From Prorocentrum cordatum (lineage: Eukaryota; Sar; Dinophyceae; Prorocentrales; Prorocentraceae): a DNA stretch of 64,000 bases. Shown here in pieces: positions 42,880-55,128 of the stretch. Position 1 is the first letter of the stretch; the number at the start of each line of letters is the position of its first letter. The stretch spans positions 86,001-150,000 of the forward strand of contig CAUYUJ010020541.1 in the NCBI GenBank assembly GCA_963575745.1, written 5' to 3'. Position numbers and translations under genes: made by a program. The notes beneath the pieces are model-generated. The model was not told where the DNA came from, did no database searches, and worked only from the letters and a program-made list of their open reading frames with translations.

Positions 42880-44108
42880 AATTCCGGAGCGCTGGAGAGC
42901 TAGTTGGCTCGAAAAAAATGAACTGAACTTTTCACAACTTTTGGTCGGTTGAAAATTTTGTTCTCGAAATTTGAACATTCGTTAGAGCCCTAGTATTTTT
43001 TCCCGTGATATTCGATATTATTCCCGCTCGCCATCTTGATCTCAGCTCGATCGGTTACCTTTTACTGCCAAAAAGCACACTGGCGGGATCGGCCGTTTCG
43101 AGTCATCTTGACACGCGTTGTCGATATTTTGTACTTAACTCGAGCTGTAGGGCAGCTACAGAGCTGGTAAGCACACCTATCGCATTCAGAATTATCAGGC
43201 GCGTTCGCCTGTTGAATCCAGAGTTCTGAACTCGGTCGGCTAGCCGAGCTAGGTCCGCAAACCTATTCGTATTATTCGAGTCATCTTGACAGACGCTCTC
43301 GGTTTTTTGTGCTTAACTCGAGCTGTAGGGCAGCTACAGAGCTGGTAAGCACACCTATCGCATTCAGAATTATCAGGCGCGTTCGCCTGTTGAATCCAGA
43401 GTTCTGAACTCGGTCGGCTAGCCGAGCTAGGTCCGCAAACCTATTCGTATTATTCGAGTCATCTTGACAGACGCTCTCGGTTTTTTGTACTTAACTCGAG
43501 CTGTAGGGCAGCTACAGGGCTCATTGTCACAGACATCGATGGGAAATCATCAGTCGCGTTCGTCTATTGAACCGACAGCTCTGTACTCGGCCTGCTGCCC
43601 GAGCTAGGTTTGAGAAACTATTCGTATTGTTCGAATCATCCTCAATTTTCTGCACTCAACTCGTGCTGGGGGAGGGCTACAGTGCTGCGGGTCACAGATA
43701 TCGATTTGCACACATCAGGCGCGTCTTTCGGTCGATTCCAGAGCTCGGAACTCGGTCTGCTGCTCGAACTAGGTCCGCAAAACTATTTTATGATTCGAGT
43801 CGATACTGTCGGTTTTCTGCATTTAACGGGCTGTAGGGGGGCTGCAGGGCTGGTAATCACAGGAGTGGATTCGCAGACATCAGACGCGCCCGCCTGTCGC
43901 ATTCAGGGGTCTGAACTCAGTTTGATACTCGAACTGGGTTGCGAAACTGTTTGTTTTTTTGTTAGAGTCATCTTGACAGGTTTGAAATCGCTTGGGCTGA
44001 AAAACTAGTCGTTCTTTGGAGTTTTTTTCTCCACACTAAATACTGTCAGGAAGCTCTACGAGTTTCCCGGCGGTAAGAAAGGTTGACGGTTTAACGCCGG
44101 CGCCCAGT
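42880..44108 (+). repeat. B element with a recent unit duplication
   Basis: Starts AATTCCGGAGCGCTGG. Units at about 43,135-43,313 and 43,314-43,492 are almost identical. Cap arms CCGGCGGTAA (44,067-44,076) and TTAACGCCGG (44,091-44,100). Confidence 0.8.
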
Positions 44109-44245
44109 GCGTGCAGGCGTGCGTGAAAACATTCTTGGCAGCGCTTCCAAAGCGCTGAAGGGGAGCTTCCCGCCCTCGAGGAAAGATTTCCCCTTCCCGA
44201 CAGTCTCTTCGCTCTTCGGGTTTTTGACGCTACCAATGCTCTCCG
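44109..44245 (+). repeat. D fragment
   Basis: GCGTGCAGGCGTGCGTG to CGGGTTTTTGACGCTACC. Confidence 0.6.
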
Positions 44246-44705
44246 GGTTTACCTCGTAGAGCTCTTCGGCAACGATGAGCTAGAGGAATTCGGGCGCGGG
44301 GTGCAGCTAGTTGGCCGACCCCGCCCCGACGGAGAATGTGCGAACTTTGGATCGGCTGGACAAACTCTAAGAGATTTGAACATTTATTTTGAGAACTGGT
44401 ATTTTTCGCACCTGTAGTAGGTTATCCCGCACTCGCGAATGGATTCTGGTGCCCGTAGCGGCAGTACCACTATCAAAACACTTGGCGAAACCGTCCTGCG
44501 ATAAAAACATAAAACGCGATTTCTCGAGTTCTTTGAATCTTGTTCCAAAGTCTTTCTCCATGTGTACCGAGAAGTGACGTGCGAGGAAAGAGCTCTACGA
44601 GGGCTCCGGCGGTAACCTGGTTGACGGTTTACTGCCGGTTCAAGTTGGGCGCTCAACTCGGGCTCTAGGGGAGGCTGCGGGCTGGGAATATCTCGTAGAG
44701 CTTGC
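44246..44705 (+). repeat. A3 element and short B scrap
   Basis: ACCTCGTAGAGCTCTTCGGC start; cap CCGGCGGTAA (44,606-44,615) with TTACTGCCGG (44,629-44,638), then about 50 bp of 177-unit scrap. Confidence 0.7.
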
Positions 44706-45765
44706 CTTAGCAAGTTATGACTCGTAGAGCTTTCCTAAGCTAGTTGCTGGAAGCTGAAGAGTAATTCCGGCGCACTGGAGAGCTAGTTGGCAAGACAAAT
44801 CTCGACAGAACTTTTGGTGACTTTTGCTCGGTTGAAAATTTTTCTCTCGAAATTTAACAATTCGTTTCAGCTGTAGTATGTTTCCCGTGATATTCGATCT
44901 TATTCCCGCTCGTCATCTTGATCTTAGCTCGATCGGGTGAATATTATTGTTGAAACGCACTGTGGCGGGATCGGCCGTTTGGAGTCATCTTTATACGCAC
45001 TGACGGTTTTCTGAATATAACTGGAGCTTTAGGACAGCTAGAGAGCTCGTAAGCACAGCTAATCGATGTAGAATTATTAGGCGCGTTCGCCTGTTGAATC
45101 CAGAGGTCTGAACTCGGTCTGTTAGCCGAGCTAGGGTTGCAAACCTATTTGTATTATTCGAGTCATCTTTTGAGAGACGCTCTCGTTTTTCTGTACTTAA
45201 CTCGAGCTGTTGGACAGCTACAGAGCTGATATTTACAGAAACCGATCCAGAATCATAAGTTGCGTTTGTCTGTCGAATCCAGAGCTCTGAACTCGGTTTG
45301 CTGCCCGATCTAGAATCACGAAACTATTTGAATTGGTCGAGTAATCTTGAGAAGTGCTCTCAGTTTCCTTCACTCAACTCGCGCTGAAGGGGGCTACAGT
45401 GCTTGTTGTCACAGGAATCGATTTGAAGACATCAGGCGCGTCCGCCTGTCGAATCGAGAGCTCGGAACTCGGTCTGCTGCCCGGAGCAGGTCTGCGAAAC
45501 TATTGCATTGTTCGAGTCATCCTGAGAGGTGCTGTCGGTTTTCTGCACTGGACTCGGGCTGTAGGAGGGCTGCAGGGCTGGTAATGATAGGAGTCGATTC
45601 GCAGACATGAGACGCGTCCGCCTGTCGCATTCAGAGGTTAAAAATATTCACTATAAGTCGGAATGTTGGTAGGTGCTGTCAATTTTCTGAACTTAAGTCG
45701 AGCTAGGAAGCTCTACGAGTCTCCCGGCGGCAACCAAGGTTGACGGTTTACCGCCGGGGCCCAGT
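44706..45765 (+). repeat. B element, complete
   Basis: GACTCGTAGAGCTTTCC start; cap CCGGCGGCAA (45,724-45,733) with TTACCGCCGG (45,748-45,757). Confidence 0.8.
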
Positions 45766-46958
45766 TGCTGGAAGCTTAAGAGTAATTCCGGGGCGCTTGA
45801 GAGCTAGTTCGGAAGAAATATCTCGACGGACCTCTTGATGACTTTTGGTCGGTTGAAAATTTTTTGGTTCTCGAAATTCAACAATTCGTTTGAGCTCTTG
45901 TAATTTTCCCATGATATTCGCTTTTTTTTCCGCTCGCCATCTTAATCTCAGCTCGATCGGGTGCCTTTTACTGCCAAGAAGCAGGCAGGCGGGATCGGTC
46001 GTTTCTGGTCATCTTGTCACGCGGTGACGGTTTTCTCAAGATAACTCCAGCTTCAGGACAGCTAACGAGCTTGTAAGCACAGTTAATCGATTCAGAATGA
46101 TCAGGCGCGTTGGCCTGTTGAACCCAGAGGTCTGAACTCGGTTTGCTAGCCAAGCTAGGTCCTCAAATCTATTCGTATTATTCGAGTAATCTTGACAGAC
46201 GCTCTCGGTTTTCTGTACTTAACTCGAGCTACAGGACAGCTACAGAGCTGTTACGAACAGAATCTGATCCAGAATCATCAGTGGCCGTTGTCCGTTGAAT
46301 CTAGAGCTCTGAACTCGGTCTGCTGCCCGATCTAGAGTGGCGAAACTATTCGTATTGTTCGAGTCATCTTGAGAGATGCTGTCGGTTCTCTGCACTTAAC
46401 TCGAGCTGTAGGGGGCTGCAGGGCTGGTAATCACTGAAATCCATTCGAAGACATGAGTCGCGTCCGCTCGTCTCATTCAGAGCTCTGAACTCTGTCTGCT
46501 GCCCGATCTAGGTCCGCGAAACTATTCGTATTGTTCGAGTCGTCCTGAGAGGTGCTGTCGGTTTCCTGCACTGAACTCGGGCTGTAGGGGGAGCTGCAGG
46601 GCTGGTAATCACAGGAATCGATTCGGAGACAATCAGACGCGTCCGCCTGTCGCATGCAGAGGTTTGAACTCGGTCTCATACTCGAGCTAGGTTTGCCAAA
46701 CTATTCGTATTGTTCGAGTCATCTTGAGAGCTGCTGTCGATTGACGCACGTAACTCGGGCTGTAGGAGAGCTACAGAGCTCGTACAGAAGACAATCCAGA
46801 AGCATCGGGGGCGTTCGGCTGTTGCATCGGAGAGGTTTGAAATTGCTTGGGCTGAAACATTTTTTTCTCTGTATTTTTTTCGACATTATATGTTGTCAGG
46901 AAGCTCTACGAGTCCCCCGGCAATAAGAAAGGTTGACGGTTTACCGCCGGCGCCCAGT
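45766..46958 (+). repeat. B element with four 177-bp units
   Basis: Begins TGCTGGAAGCTTAAGAG; the joint reads AGTTGCTGG, as in native B. Phase marks are near 46,005, 46,185, 46,362, 46,537 and 46,717. Cap arm mutated (CCGGCAATAA), partner intact at 46,941-46,950. Confidence 0.8.
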
Positions 46959-47306
46959 CACAGGAATCGATTGAGAGACATTCCCGGAGAGCTCGCTGAG
47001 AGCTAGAGGGTTTGGGATTAGAAGCTGGTCGTTGGTGGTGCCCGCCAGCAGCCCATCTCCGCCGCTCCAGAATCCTCGCAGCGGCTCGTTCGGCCCGGCA
47101 GCTGGTCCGGGAGAGCTCCCGCAAGCTTCCACGCGAGCCTGCACGCGTGCAGGCGCGCATGGAAGCGTTCCTGGCAGCGCCTCATCATCGCTGCAGGGGG
47201 GCTTTCCAGAGCGCCAGAAGAGCTTTGCGAGAGCGTTGCACGGCTCGCTGGAAAGCTTTCTGGTGTGTTTGCCCTTTGCTCTCCGGGTTTTGGACGCTAC
47301 CAAGAC
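46959..47306 (+). repeat. B scrap plus D element
   Basis: CACAGGAATCGATTGAGAG, then a full D from TTCCCGGAGAGCTCGCTGAG (about 46,980) to CTCTCCGGGTTTTGG. Confidence 0.7.
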
Positions 47307-47623
47307 CTCGTAGAGCTTTTCGTCGTCGATGAGCCAGAGGAATTCCGGCGTGGGGTGGAGCTAGTTGGCCCAGCCGGCCGAGGCGGACAATGTGACAACT
47401 TTTGGGTAGTTTTGAAAACTAAATATGAGCGCTGAAGGCGCACTTTTACTATGAAAACACTTGGCGCAACCAATTTTCTATCGACATGAAAAAATTGAGG
47501 ATTCAATTTTTCGAGAAATGCCTCGAGAAGCTCTCTCCTTCGACTCTTAGCATCTCACGCGTGAAAAGAGCTCTACGAGGTTCCCGGCGGAGACCAGGTT
47601 GACGGTTCACCGCCGGTGCCAGT
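47307..47623 (+). repeat. A2 element
   Basis: ACCTCGTAGAGCTTTTCG start; cap CCGGCGGAGA (47,584-47,593) with TCACCGCCGG (47,607-47,616). Confidence 0.7.
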
Positions 47624-48083
47624 GAGACGCGTCCGCCTGTCGCATGCAGAGGTCTGAACTCGATCTGATACTCGAGCTAAACTAATACCTCGTAGAGCTC
47701 TTCGTCATCAATGAGCTAGAGGAATTCCTGCGCGGGGTGGAGCTAGTTGGTCGACCCGGCGAGAAAGGACAAAGTGGTAACTTTTGGGTGGTTTTGCGAA
47801 TATTTGAAAGATATTTGACAATTTATTTTGAGAAAGCAGATTTTTACTCCGAGCATTGACATATAAACTTTGTTCCCTCAGTAGCTCAGCCCTCTAGAGC
47901 CACTTTCAGTACCAGTTCACTTGAAGCAACCGACTTCATGTTGACTCCGAAAAATCTGAACTTGAAGTTTTTGTAGAAAAGCTCCCATAAGCTCTCACTT
48001 TGATCCTGAGCTTTCTCACGGATGCAAGGAGCTCTACGAGGTTCCCGGCGGTGACCAGGTTGACGGTCACCGCCGGTGCCAGT
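47624..48083 (+). repeat. B scrap and A element
   Basis: About 65 bp of B unit, then an A copy with the GCTCAGCCCTCTAGAGC body. Cap CCGGCGGTGA (48,044-48,053), TCACCGCCGG (48,067-48,076). Confidence 0.7.
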
Positions 48084-48480
48084 ACCTCGTAGAGCTCTTC
48101 GGCATCGATGAGCTAGAGGAATTCCGGTGCGGGGTGGAGCTAGCCGACCCGACCAGAAGAGACAATGTGATGACTTTGGCTCGGTTTTGTTAATATTCGA
48201 AAGATATTTGACAATTCATTTTGAGAACCGGTATTTTTCTCACGTGTAGTGGGTTATGCCGCGTCTGCCAGTGAAATTTTCAGGTCCGTAGCTGCAATAT
48301 TACTATCAAAAGACTTGCAGGAACCGACGTTGGATAAATACAAAAAACGTAATTTCTCGAGTTTTTTTCTGTCGCGTTCCAGAAGCTTTCTTCATGTGCT
48401 CCGACGATCGCCGTGCATGAAAAGAGCTCTACGAGGTTCTCGGCGGTAACCAGGTTGACGGTTTACCGCCGGTTCCCAGT
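48081..48480 (+). repeat. A3 element, complete
   Basis: Joint AGTACCTCG shares AGT. Cap CGGCGGTAA (48,441-48,449), TTACCGCCG (48,463-48,471), ending TTCCCAGT. Confidence 0.75.
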
Positions 48481-48924
48481 CGTATTGTTCGAGTCATCTC
48501 GAGAGTTGCGGTCGATTTATGCACGTAACTCGGGCTGTAGGAGAGCTACAGAGCTGAGCCAGAGGAATTCCGGCGCGGGATGGAGCTAGTTGGCCGCCCC
48601 GGCGAGAAAGGACAAAGTGGTAACTTTCGGTGGTTTTGCGATGATTTCAAAGATATTCGACACTTGATTTTGAGAAAGCAGATTATTCGCACCTGTGAAC
48701 AATTATGAGGCCTCTCTGTCTTAATATGAGCTCTGTAGGCGCACTATTGCTATTAGAACACTTGGAGGAACCAACTTCATGTCGACATGAAACAACATAA
48801 ATGTTAAATTATCGAGACATCCCTCCAGAAGCTCTCTTTTCTGAGTCTGAGCTCTCCCACGCGTCAAAAGAGCTCTACGAGGTTCCCGGGCGTGACCAGA
48901 TTGACGGTTCACCGCCGGCGCCAT
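48481..48924 (+). repeat. B scrap and A2 element
   Basis: CGTATTGTTCGAGTC scrap, then an A2 body. The cap arm is misordered (CCGGGCGTGA); partner TCACCGCCGG at 48,909-48,918. Confidence 0.65.
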
Positions 48925-50022
48925 TCCGGCGCGCTCGAGAGCTAGTTGGAAAGACAAATCTCGACGGACCTTTTGCTGACTGTTGGTCGGTTGAACATGT
49001 TGTTCTCGAAATTTAACAATTCGTTTGAGCTCTAGTATTTGTTCCCATGATATTCGATTTCATCCCCGCTCGCCATCTCAATCTGAGCTCGATCGGATGA
49101 TTATTTCTGCAAAAAAAGCATCGCGGCGGGATTGGCTGTTTCGAGTCATCTTGGTATATTGCGAATAGTCAAGCTTGTTTATCTGTCCCATTTAGAGGTT
49201 TGAACTCGGTCTGCTGCCCGAGCTAGGTTCGCGAAACTATTTGTGTTGTTGGAGTCATCTTCAGAGGTGCTAACATTTTTGTGCACTCAAGTCGGGCTGT
49301 AGGGGGGCTACAGGGCTCGTGCTCACAGGAATCAGAGACATCAGGCGCGTCTGCCTGCCAAACCCAGAGCTTCGAACTCGGTGTGCTGCCCGCGCTAGGT
49401 TTGCAAAACTATTCGTACTCGTCGAGTCATCTTGAGAGGTGCTGTCCATTTTCTGCACTTAACTCGAGCGGTACGGGGGCTGCAGGGCTGGTAATTTCTG
49501 GGGTGGGTTCGAAGACATCAGTCGCGTGCACCTGTCGCATTCAGAGCCCTGAACTCGGCCTTCTGCCCGAGCTAGGTCCACGAAACTATTCGTATTGTTC
49601 CAGTCATCTTCAGAGGTGCTGTCGATTTTCTGCACTCAACTTGGGCTGTAAGGGCTGCAGGGCTGGTAATCACAGGAATTGATTCTGAGACATCAGGCGC
49701 GCCCGCCTGTTGCATTCAGATGTCTGAACTCGGTTTGATACTCGAGCTAGACTCGCGAGAGTATTTGTATTGTTCGAGTGATCTTGAGAGGTGCTGTCCA
49801 TGTTCGCACGTAACTCGGGCTGGAGGAGAGCTACGGAGCTCGTGCGCACAGAAAACGATCCAGAAGCATGAGGGGCGTTCGGCTGTTGCATCGAGAGGTC
49901 TGAAATCGTTTAGGCTGAAAAACTATTCGTTCTCCGCAATTTTTTCGACATTATATATGCGCAGGAAGCTCTACGAGTCCCCCGGCGGTAAGGAGGTTGA
50001 CGGTTTACCGCCGGCGCCCAGT
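48921..50022 (+). repeat. B element lacking terminal hairpin
   Basis: Begins ATTCCGGCGCGCTCGAG; cap arms 49,982-49,991 and 50,005-50,014. Confidence 0.75.
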
Positions 50023-50478
50023 TGGCCGGCCCGACCAAAAGAGAGGATGTGGTAACCTGGGGTCGTTTTTTTTTGCTGTGTGCAAAATTTTGAAGTTCGT
50101 TTGCAGAAGTGAGATTTTCATTCCCTGTAGTTTCATATGGCGCATTCGATGATTCAAGTTTTGTAGCTCTAGGTGCAGTATTACTATTAAAACATTTGGA
50201 GGAACCGACTTTGTATTTACATTTAAAAATGCGTTTGCCTGCGTAATCTGATAAGATTTTCGCGTTTGTCAGTCGAATTCTCAGATTCGTTAGATGCAGT
50301 AATACTATGAAATTTGGAGGGACTGATTTGATGAGAACCGAAAAATCGTAATTTTTCGAGTTTTCTGGCTCTCGCTTCAGAAGCTTCCTTCATGTGTTCC
50401 GAGGAGCGCTGTGCAAGAGAAGAGCTCTACGAGGTGCCCGGCGGTAACCTGGTTGACGGTTTACCGCCGGTTCCCAGT
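50020..50478 (+). repeat. A3 element, truncated
   Basis: Joint AGTTGGCCGGCCC continues as native A (GCTAGTTGGCC). Cap arms 50,438-50,447 and 50,461-50,470. Confidence 0.7.
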
Positions 50479-50777
50479 TGGGTGGTTTTGCAAAACATTT
50501 AAGGAGATTCGACAATTCATTTTAAGAAAGCAGATTTTTTGCACATCTAAACGACTATGAGGGTCTCTGCGTCTCAATATGAGCTCTGTAGACGCACATT
50601 TACTATCGAACCACTTGGCGGAAACAACTTCATCTCGACATGAAAAACATCACTGTTCACTTTCTCGAGAAATGCTTCCAGAAGCTCTCGCTTTTGACTC
50701 TGAGCACTCTCACGCGTGCAAGGAGCTCTACGAGGTTCCCGGCGGTGACCAGGTTGACGGTTCACCGCCGGCGCCAT
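50479..50777 (+). repeat. A2 element, truncated
   Basis: Begins GGGTGGTTTTGCAAAAC; cap arms CCGGCGGTGA (50,739-50,748) and TCACCGCCGG (50,762-50,771). Confidence 0.7.
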
Positions 50778-51983
50778 GGACGCTACCAAGTAACTCGTAG
50801 AGCCTCCCTTGGCTAGTAGCTGGAAGCTTAAGAGTAATGCCGGCGCGCTGGAGAGCTAGTTGGCAAGAAAAATCTCGACGGACCTTTGGTGACTTTTGGT
50901 CGATTGAAAATTTTGTTCTCGAAATTCAACCATTCGTTTGAGCTCTAGTATTTTTTCTGACCACATTCGATCTCATTCCCGCTCGCCTTCTTAATCTCAG
51001 CTCGATCGGGTAAATATTTCTGCAAAAAAGCATCGCGGCGGGATCGGCTGTTTGGAGTAATCTTCGATACGCGTTGTCAGTATTTTGTACTTAACTCGAG
51101 CTGTAGGGCAGCTAGAGAGCTCATTCTCACAGAAATCGATTGCGAATCATCAGCCGCGTTCGTCTGTTCTATCTAGAGGTCTGAACTCGGTCTGCTGCCC
51201 GAGCTAGGTTCGCGAAACCATTCGTATTGTTCGAGTGATCTTGAGAGGTGCTACCAGTCTTCTGCACTTAACTCGGGCTGTAGGGGGGCCACAGGGCTCG
51301 TACTCACAGAAATCGATTCGAAGACATCAGACGCGTCGGCCTGCCACATCGAGAGCTCAGAACTCGGTGTGCTGCCCGAGCTAGGTCTGCAAAACTATTC
51401 ATTTTCTTCGAGTCATCTTGAGGTGCTGTCTGTTTTCTGCACTTAACTCGAGCTGTAAGGGGGCTGCAGGGCTGGTAATCACTGGAATCCATTCGAAGAC
51501 ATCAGTCGCGTCCGCTCGTCTCATTCAGAGCTCTGAACTCGGTCTGCTGCCCGAGCTAGGTCTGCGAAACTATTCGTATTGTTCGAGTCATCTTCAGAGA
51601 TGCTGTCGGTTTTCTGCAGTTAACTCGGGCTGTGGGGGGGCTGCAGGGCTGGTAATCACAGGATCGATTCGGAGACATCATGCGCGTCCGCCTGTTGCAT
51701 TGAGAGGTCTGAACTCGGTCTGATACTCGAGCTAGATTCGCGAAACTATTTGTATTATTCGAGTGATCTTGAGAGGTGCTGTCGATTTTCGCATGTAACT
51801 CGGGCTGTAGGAGAGCTGCGGAGCTCGTGCGCACAGAAAAACGATCCAGAAGCATGAGGGGCGTTCGGCTGGTGCATCGAGAGGTCTGAAATCGCTTGGG
51901 CTGAACAACTATTCGTTCTCTGTATCTAAGCTCTACGAGTCCCCCGGCGGTAAGAGAGGTTGACGGTTTACCGCCGGCGCCCA
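50778..51983 (+). repeat. B element, complete
   Basis: AACTCGTAGAGCCTCCC start; cap arms 51,944-51,953 and 51,968-51,977, followed at once by a T run. Confidence 0.8.
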
Positions 51984-52002
51984 TTTTTTTTTTTTTTTTT
52001 TT
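51984..52002. repeat. 19-base T run directly after a cap
   Basis: Follows CGCCCA at a joint. Part may come from the next A3 body, which has its own T tract before TGTGCAAAATTT. Confidence 0.85.
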
Positions 52003-52387
52003 GTTTTTCTTCCCCTCCATCTTTGTGCAAAATTTCAAAGTTCCTTTTGAAAAATGCCGCGTCTGCCACTTAAGTTCTCAGGTACGTAGCTGCAATATTA
52101 CTATGAAAAGACTTGAGGGAACTGTCAGCCGTTTTCAGTTACCTTGAGACCCGAGATTTAGGACAGCTACAGAGCTGATAGAAACCGATTCAGAATCATC
52201 AGACGCGTTCGTCTGTTCCATTGAGAGGTCTGAACTCGATCTGGCACTCGAAATACAAAAACGTATTTTTCGAGCTTTTCTCTTCACGCTTCAGGAAGCT
52301 TCTTTCGTGTGCTCCGAGCAGCGCCGCGCGAGAACAGAGCTCTACGAGGCTGCCGGCGGTTACCTGGTTGACGGCTCACCGCCGGAT
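52003..52387 (+). repeat. A3 element
   Basis: Body from TGTGCAAAATTTCAAAG, interrupted by a 177-unit-like stretch near 52,120-52,250. Cap CCGGCGGTTA (52,353-52,362) with CTCACCGCCGG. Confidence 0.6.
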
Positions 52388-52658
52388 CCGCGTCTGACAA
52401 TTCATTTTAAGCAACCAGATTTTTCGCACCTGTAGTGGGTTATGCCGCGTCTGCCAGTCAAATTCTCAGGTCCATAAGTGCAGTATTACTACCAAAACAC
52501 GGAACCAACTGTGGATGAGAACAAAAAAACGTTATTTTTCGAGTTTGTCGGCTCTTGCTTTAGAATCTTTTCATGTGTTCAGAGGAGCTCTGTGCAAGAG
52601 AAGAGCTCTACGAGGTGCACGGCGGTTGTCTGGTTGACGGTTTACCGCCGGTTCCCAT
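52388..52658 (+). repeat. A3 element, truncated
   Basis: Begins GACAATTCATTTTAAGC; worn cap ending TTTACCGCCGGTTCCCAT. Confidence 0.65.
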
Positions 52659-53415
52659 CTTGCCGAAAAGCTCTACGAGGTACTGGGCGCCGGCGGTATA
52701 CCGTCAACCTTTCTTACCGCCAGGGGGACTCGTAGAGCTTCCTGACCATATATTATCTCCAAAGAACAAGCAGAGAACTGTCGAGCAATAGTTCTGTGAA
52801 AGATGAGCTAGCAGACGGAGCTCAGAGCCTCGATGCAAGAGACGAACGCTCACAATGCTTCTGCATCAGTTTCTGTGAGTTCCAGCTCTGTAGCTCTCCT
52901 ACAGCCCCGAATTCAATGCAGAAAATGGAGAACGTGGATGAATGCGAATAGTTTTGCGGACCTAACCCGAGTAGCAGAACCTGTTCAGACCTCTAGATGC
53001 AGGCAAACGGGCCTGATAATTCCGGATCAGTTTCTGTGCGTATGAGCTCTGTAGCTCTGCTACAGCCGGAGTTACGTGCGAAAACGGACGGCATCTCAAG
53101 ATGACTCGAACGATGCGCATAGTTTTGCGAACCCAGCTCGAGTAGCAGACGGAGTTCGGGCCTCTGAGTGCAAAAGAACGCGGCGGATTATTTTGCATCG
53201 GTTTCTGTGCTTATCAGCTCTGTAGCTCCGCTAGAGCTCGAGTTAAGTACAGAAAACCGACAGTGCCTGTCAAGATGACCCGAGCGTGCGAATAGTTTTG
53301 CGCACCTAGCTCGAGTAGCAGACCGATTTCAGACCTCTGCATGCGACAGGCGGACGCGGATGATGCCCCCGAATCCGTTTCTGTAGTTACCAGCCCTGTA
53401 GCCCCCCCTACAGGC
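52659..53415 (-). repeat. Left-facing A end and B element inside the right-facing array
   Basis: GCCGAAAAGCTCTACGAGGTA, then cap CCGGCGGTAT (52,690-52,699) and CTTACCGCC, with ACTCGTAGAGCTTCC and several diverged 177-bp units. Right-facing order resumes at 53,416 (GGAGAGCTAGTTGGC). Confidence 0.75.
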
Positions 53416-53957
53416 TGGAGAGCTAGTTGGCAAGAAAAATATCGACGGACCTTTTGCTGACTTTTGGTCGGTTCAAAATTTTCGTTGCAGCTCTAGTATT
53501 TTTCCCCGAGATATTCGATCTCATTCCCGCTCGCCATCTCAATCTCAGGTCGATCGGGTAGATATACCTCGTAGAGCTCTTCGTTATCGATGAGCTAAGA
53601 GGAATTCCGGCGCGGGGCGGAGCTAGTTGGTCGATCCGACCAGAAAAGAAGATGTGACGACTTTGGGTCGGCTTTGCTAAGATTTGAAAGATATTTGGCA
53701 ATTCATTTTGAGAAACCAGATTTTTTGCACCTGTGAACGACTATGAGGGCCTCTGCATCTTAATATGAGCTCTGTATGTGCGCTTATACTATCGAAACAA
53801 TTGGGGGAACCAACTTCTTGTCGACATGAAAAAATCAATGTTCAATTTTTCGAGATGCCTCCAGCTCTCTCTTTCGACTCTGAGCACTTTCGTGCGTAAA
53901 AGGAGCTCTACGAGGTTCCCGGTGGTGACCAGGTTGACGGTTCACCGCCGGCGCCAG
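53416..53957 (+). repeat. B distal fragment and A2 element
   Basis: B tract to about 53,571, then A2 from ACCTCGTAGAGCTCTTCG. Cap CCGGTGGTGA (53,919-53,928) with TCACCGCCGG (53,942-53,951); the change leaves a T-G pair. Confidence 0.7.
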
Positions 53958-55128
53958 TTACTGTCAAAAAGCACTGCGGCGGGATCGGCCGTTTCGGATC
54001 ATCTTGACACGCGGTGGCGGTTTTCTCAACATAACTCGAGCTATAGCAGAGCTACAGAGCTGATATTGGCAGAAAACGATCAAGAATCATCAGACGCGTT
54101 TGCCCGTTGAATCCAGAGGTCTGAACTCAGTCTGCTGCTCGAGCTGGGTCCGCGAAACTATTCGTATTGTTCGAGTCATCTTGAGAGGTGTTCTCGGTTT
54201 TCTGTACTTAACTCGGGCTGTAGGGGGGCTACAGGGCTGGTGATCATTGAAACTGATTCGGAGAGATCAGGCGCGTTCGCTTGTCGCATGCCGAGCTCTC
54301 AACTTGGTCTGCTACTCGAGCTGAGTCCGCAAAACTATTCGTATCCCTCGAGTCATCTCGACAAGGACTGTCGGTTTTCTGTACTGAACTCGAACTGTAG
54401 GGGAGCTACAGAGCTGATGCGCACAGAAAATGGTCTTTTGCATGCAGAGGTCTGAATTCGGTCTGCTACTCGAGCTAGGTCAGCGAAACTGTTCGTATTG
54501 TTCGAGTCATCTTGAGAGGTGCTGTCGGTTTTCGCACGTAACTCGGGCTGTAGGACAGCTACAGAGCTGATGCGCGCAGAAACTGATTTGGAATTATGAT
54601 GCACGTCCGTCTGTTGCATCTAGAGGGCCGAACTGGGTTTGCTACTCGGGCTAGGTCTGCAAAGCTATGCGTATTCTTCGAGTCATGTTGACAGATGGTG
54701 TCCATTTTCTGTATTGAACTGGGGCTGTAGGAGAGCTACAGAGCTGGTACGCGCAGAAGCCGATCCAGAAGCATCAGGAGCGTTCGTCTGTTGCATCGAG
54801 AGGTCTGAACTCGTCTGCTACCCGAGCTAGGTTCACCCCCCCAAAATGGTGGTGAATTTCTTAGCTGAACTCGAGCGGTCGAAAAATCAGAAGGAAATCA
54901 TGAGGCGCGAAGTTCTCCCTAATGGTATTTTCTACACGCTGCAGATGAGCTATGGAACTGTTCAGCACAGCAATGCGATATCACTCGACGCCTGAGATCA
55001 GTCTGCTAGCAGCTCGGGCTGAAAAACTATTCGTTCTCTGCTAATTCTTTGGACATAATTTATGGTCAGGAAGCTCTACGAGACCCCCGGCGGTAAGAAA
55101 GGTTGACGGTTTACCGCCGGCGCCCAGT
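53958..55128 (+). repeat. B element, distal end lost
   Basis: Begins TTACTGTCAAAAAGC; cap arms 55,087-55,096 and 55,111-55,120. The last unit before the cap is diverged towards the E-type units that follow. Confidence 0.75.
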
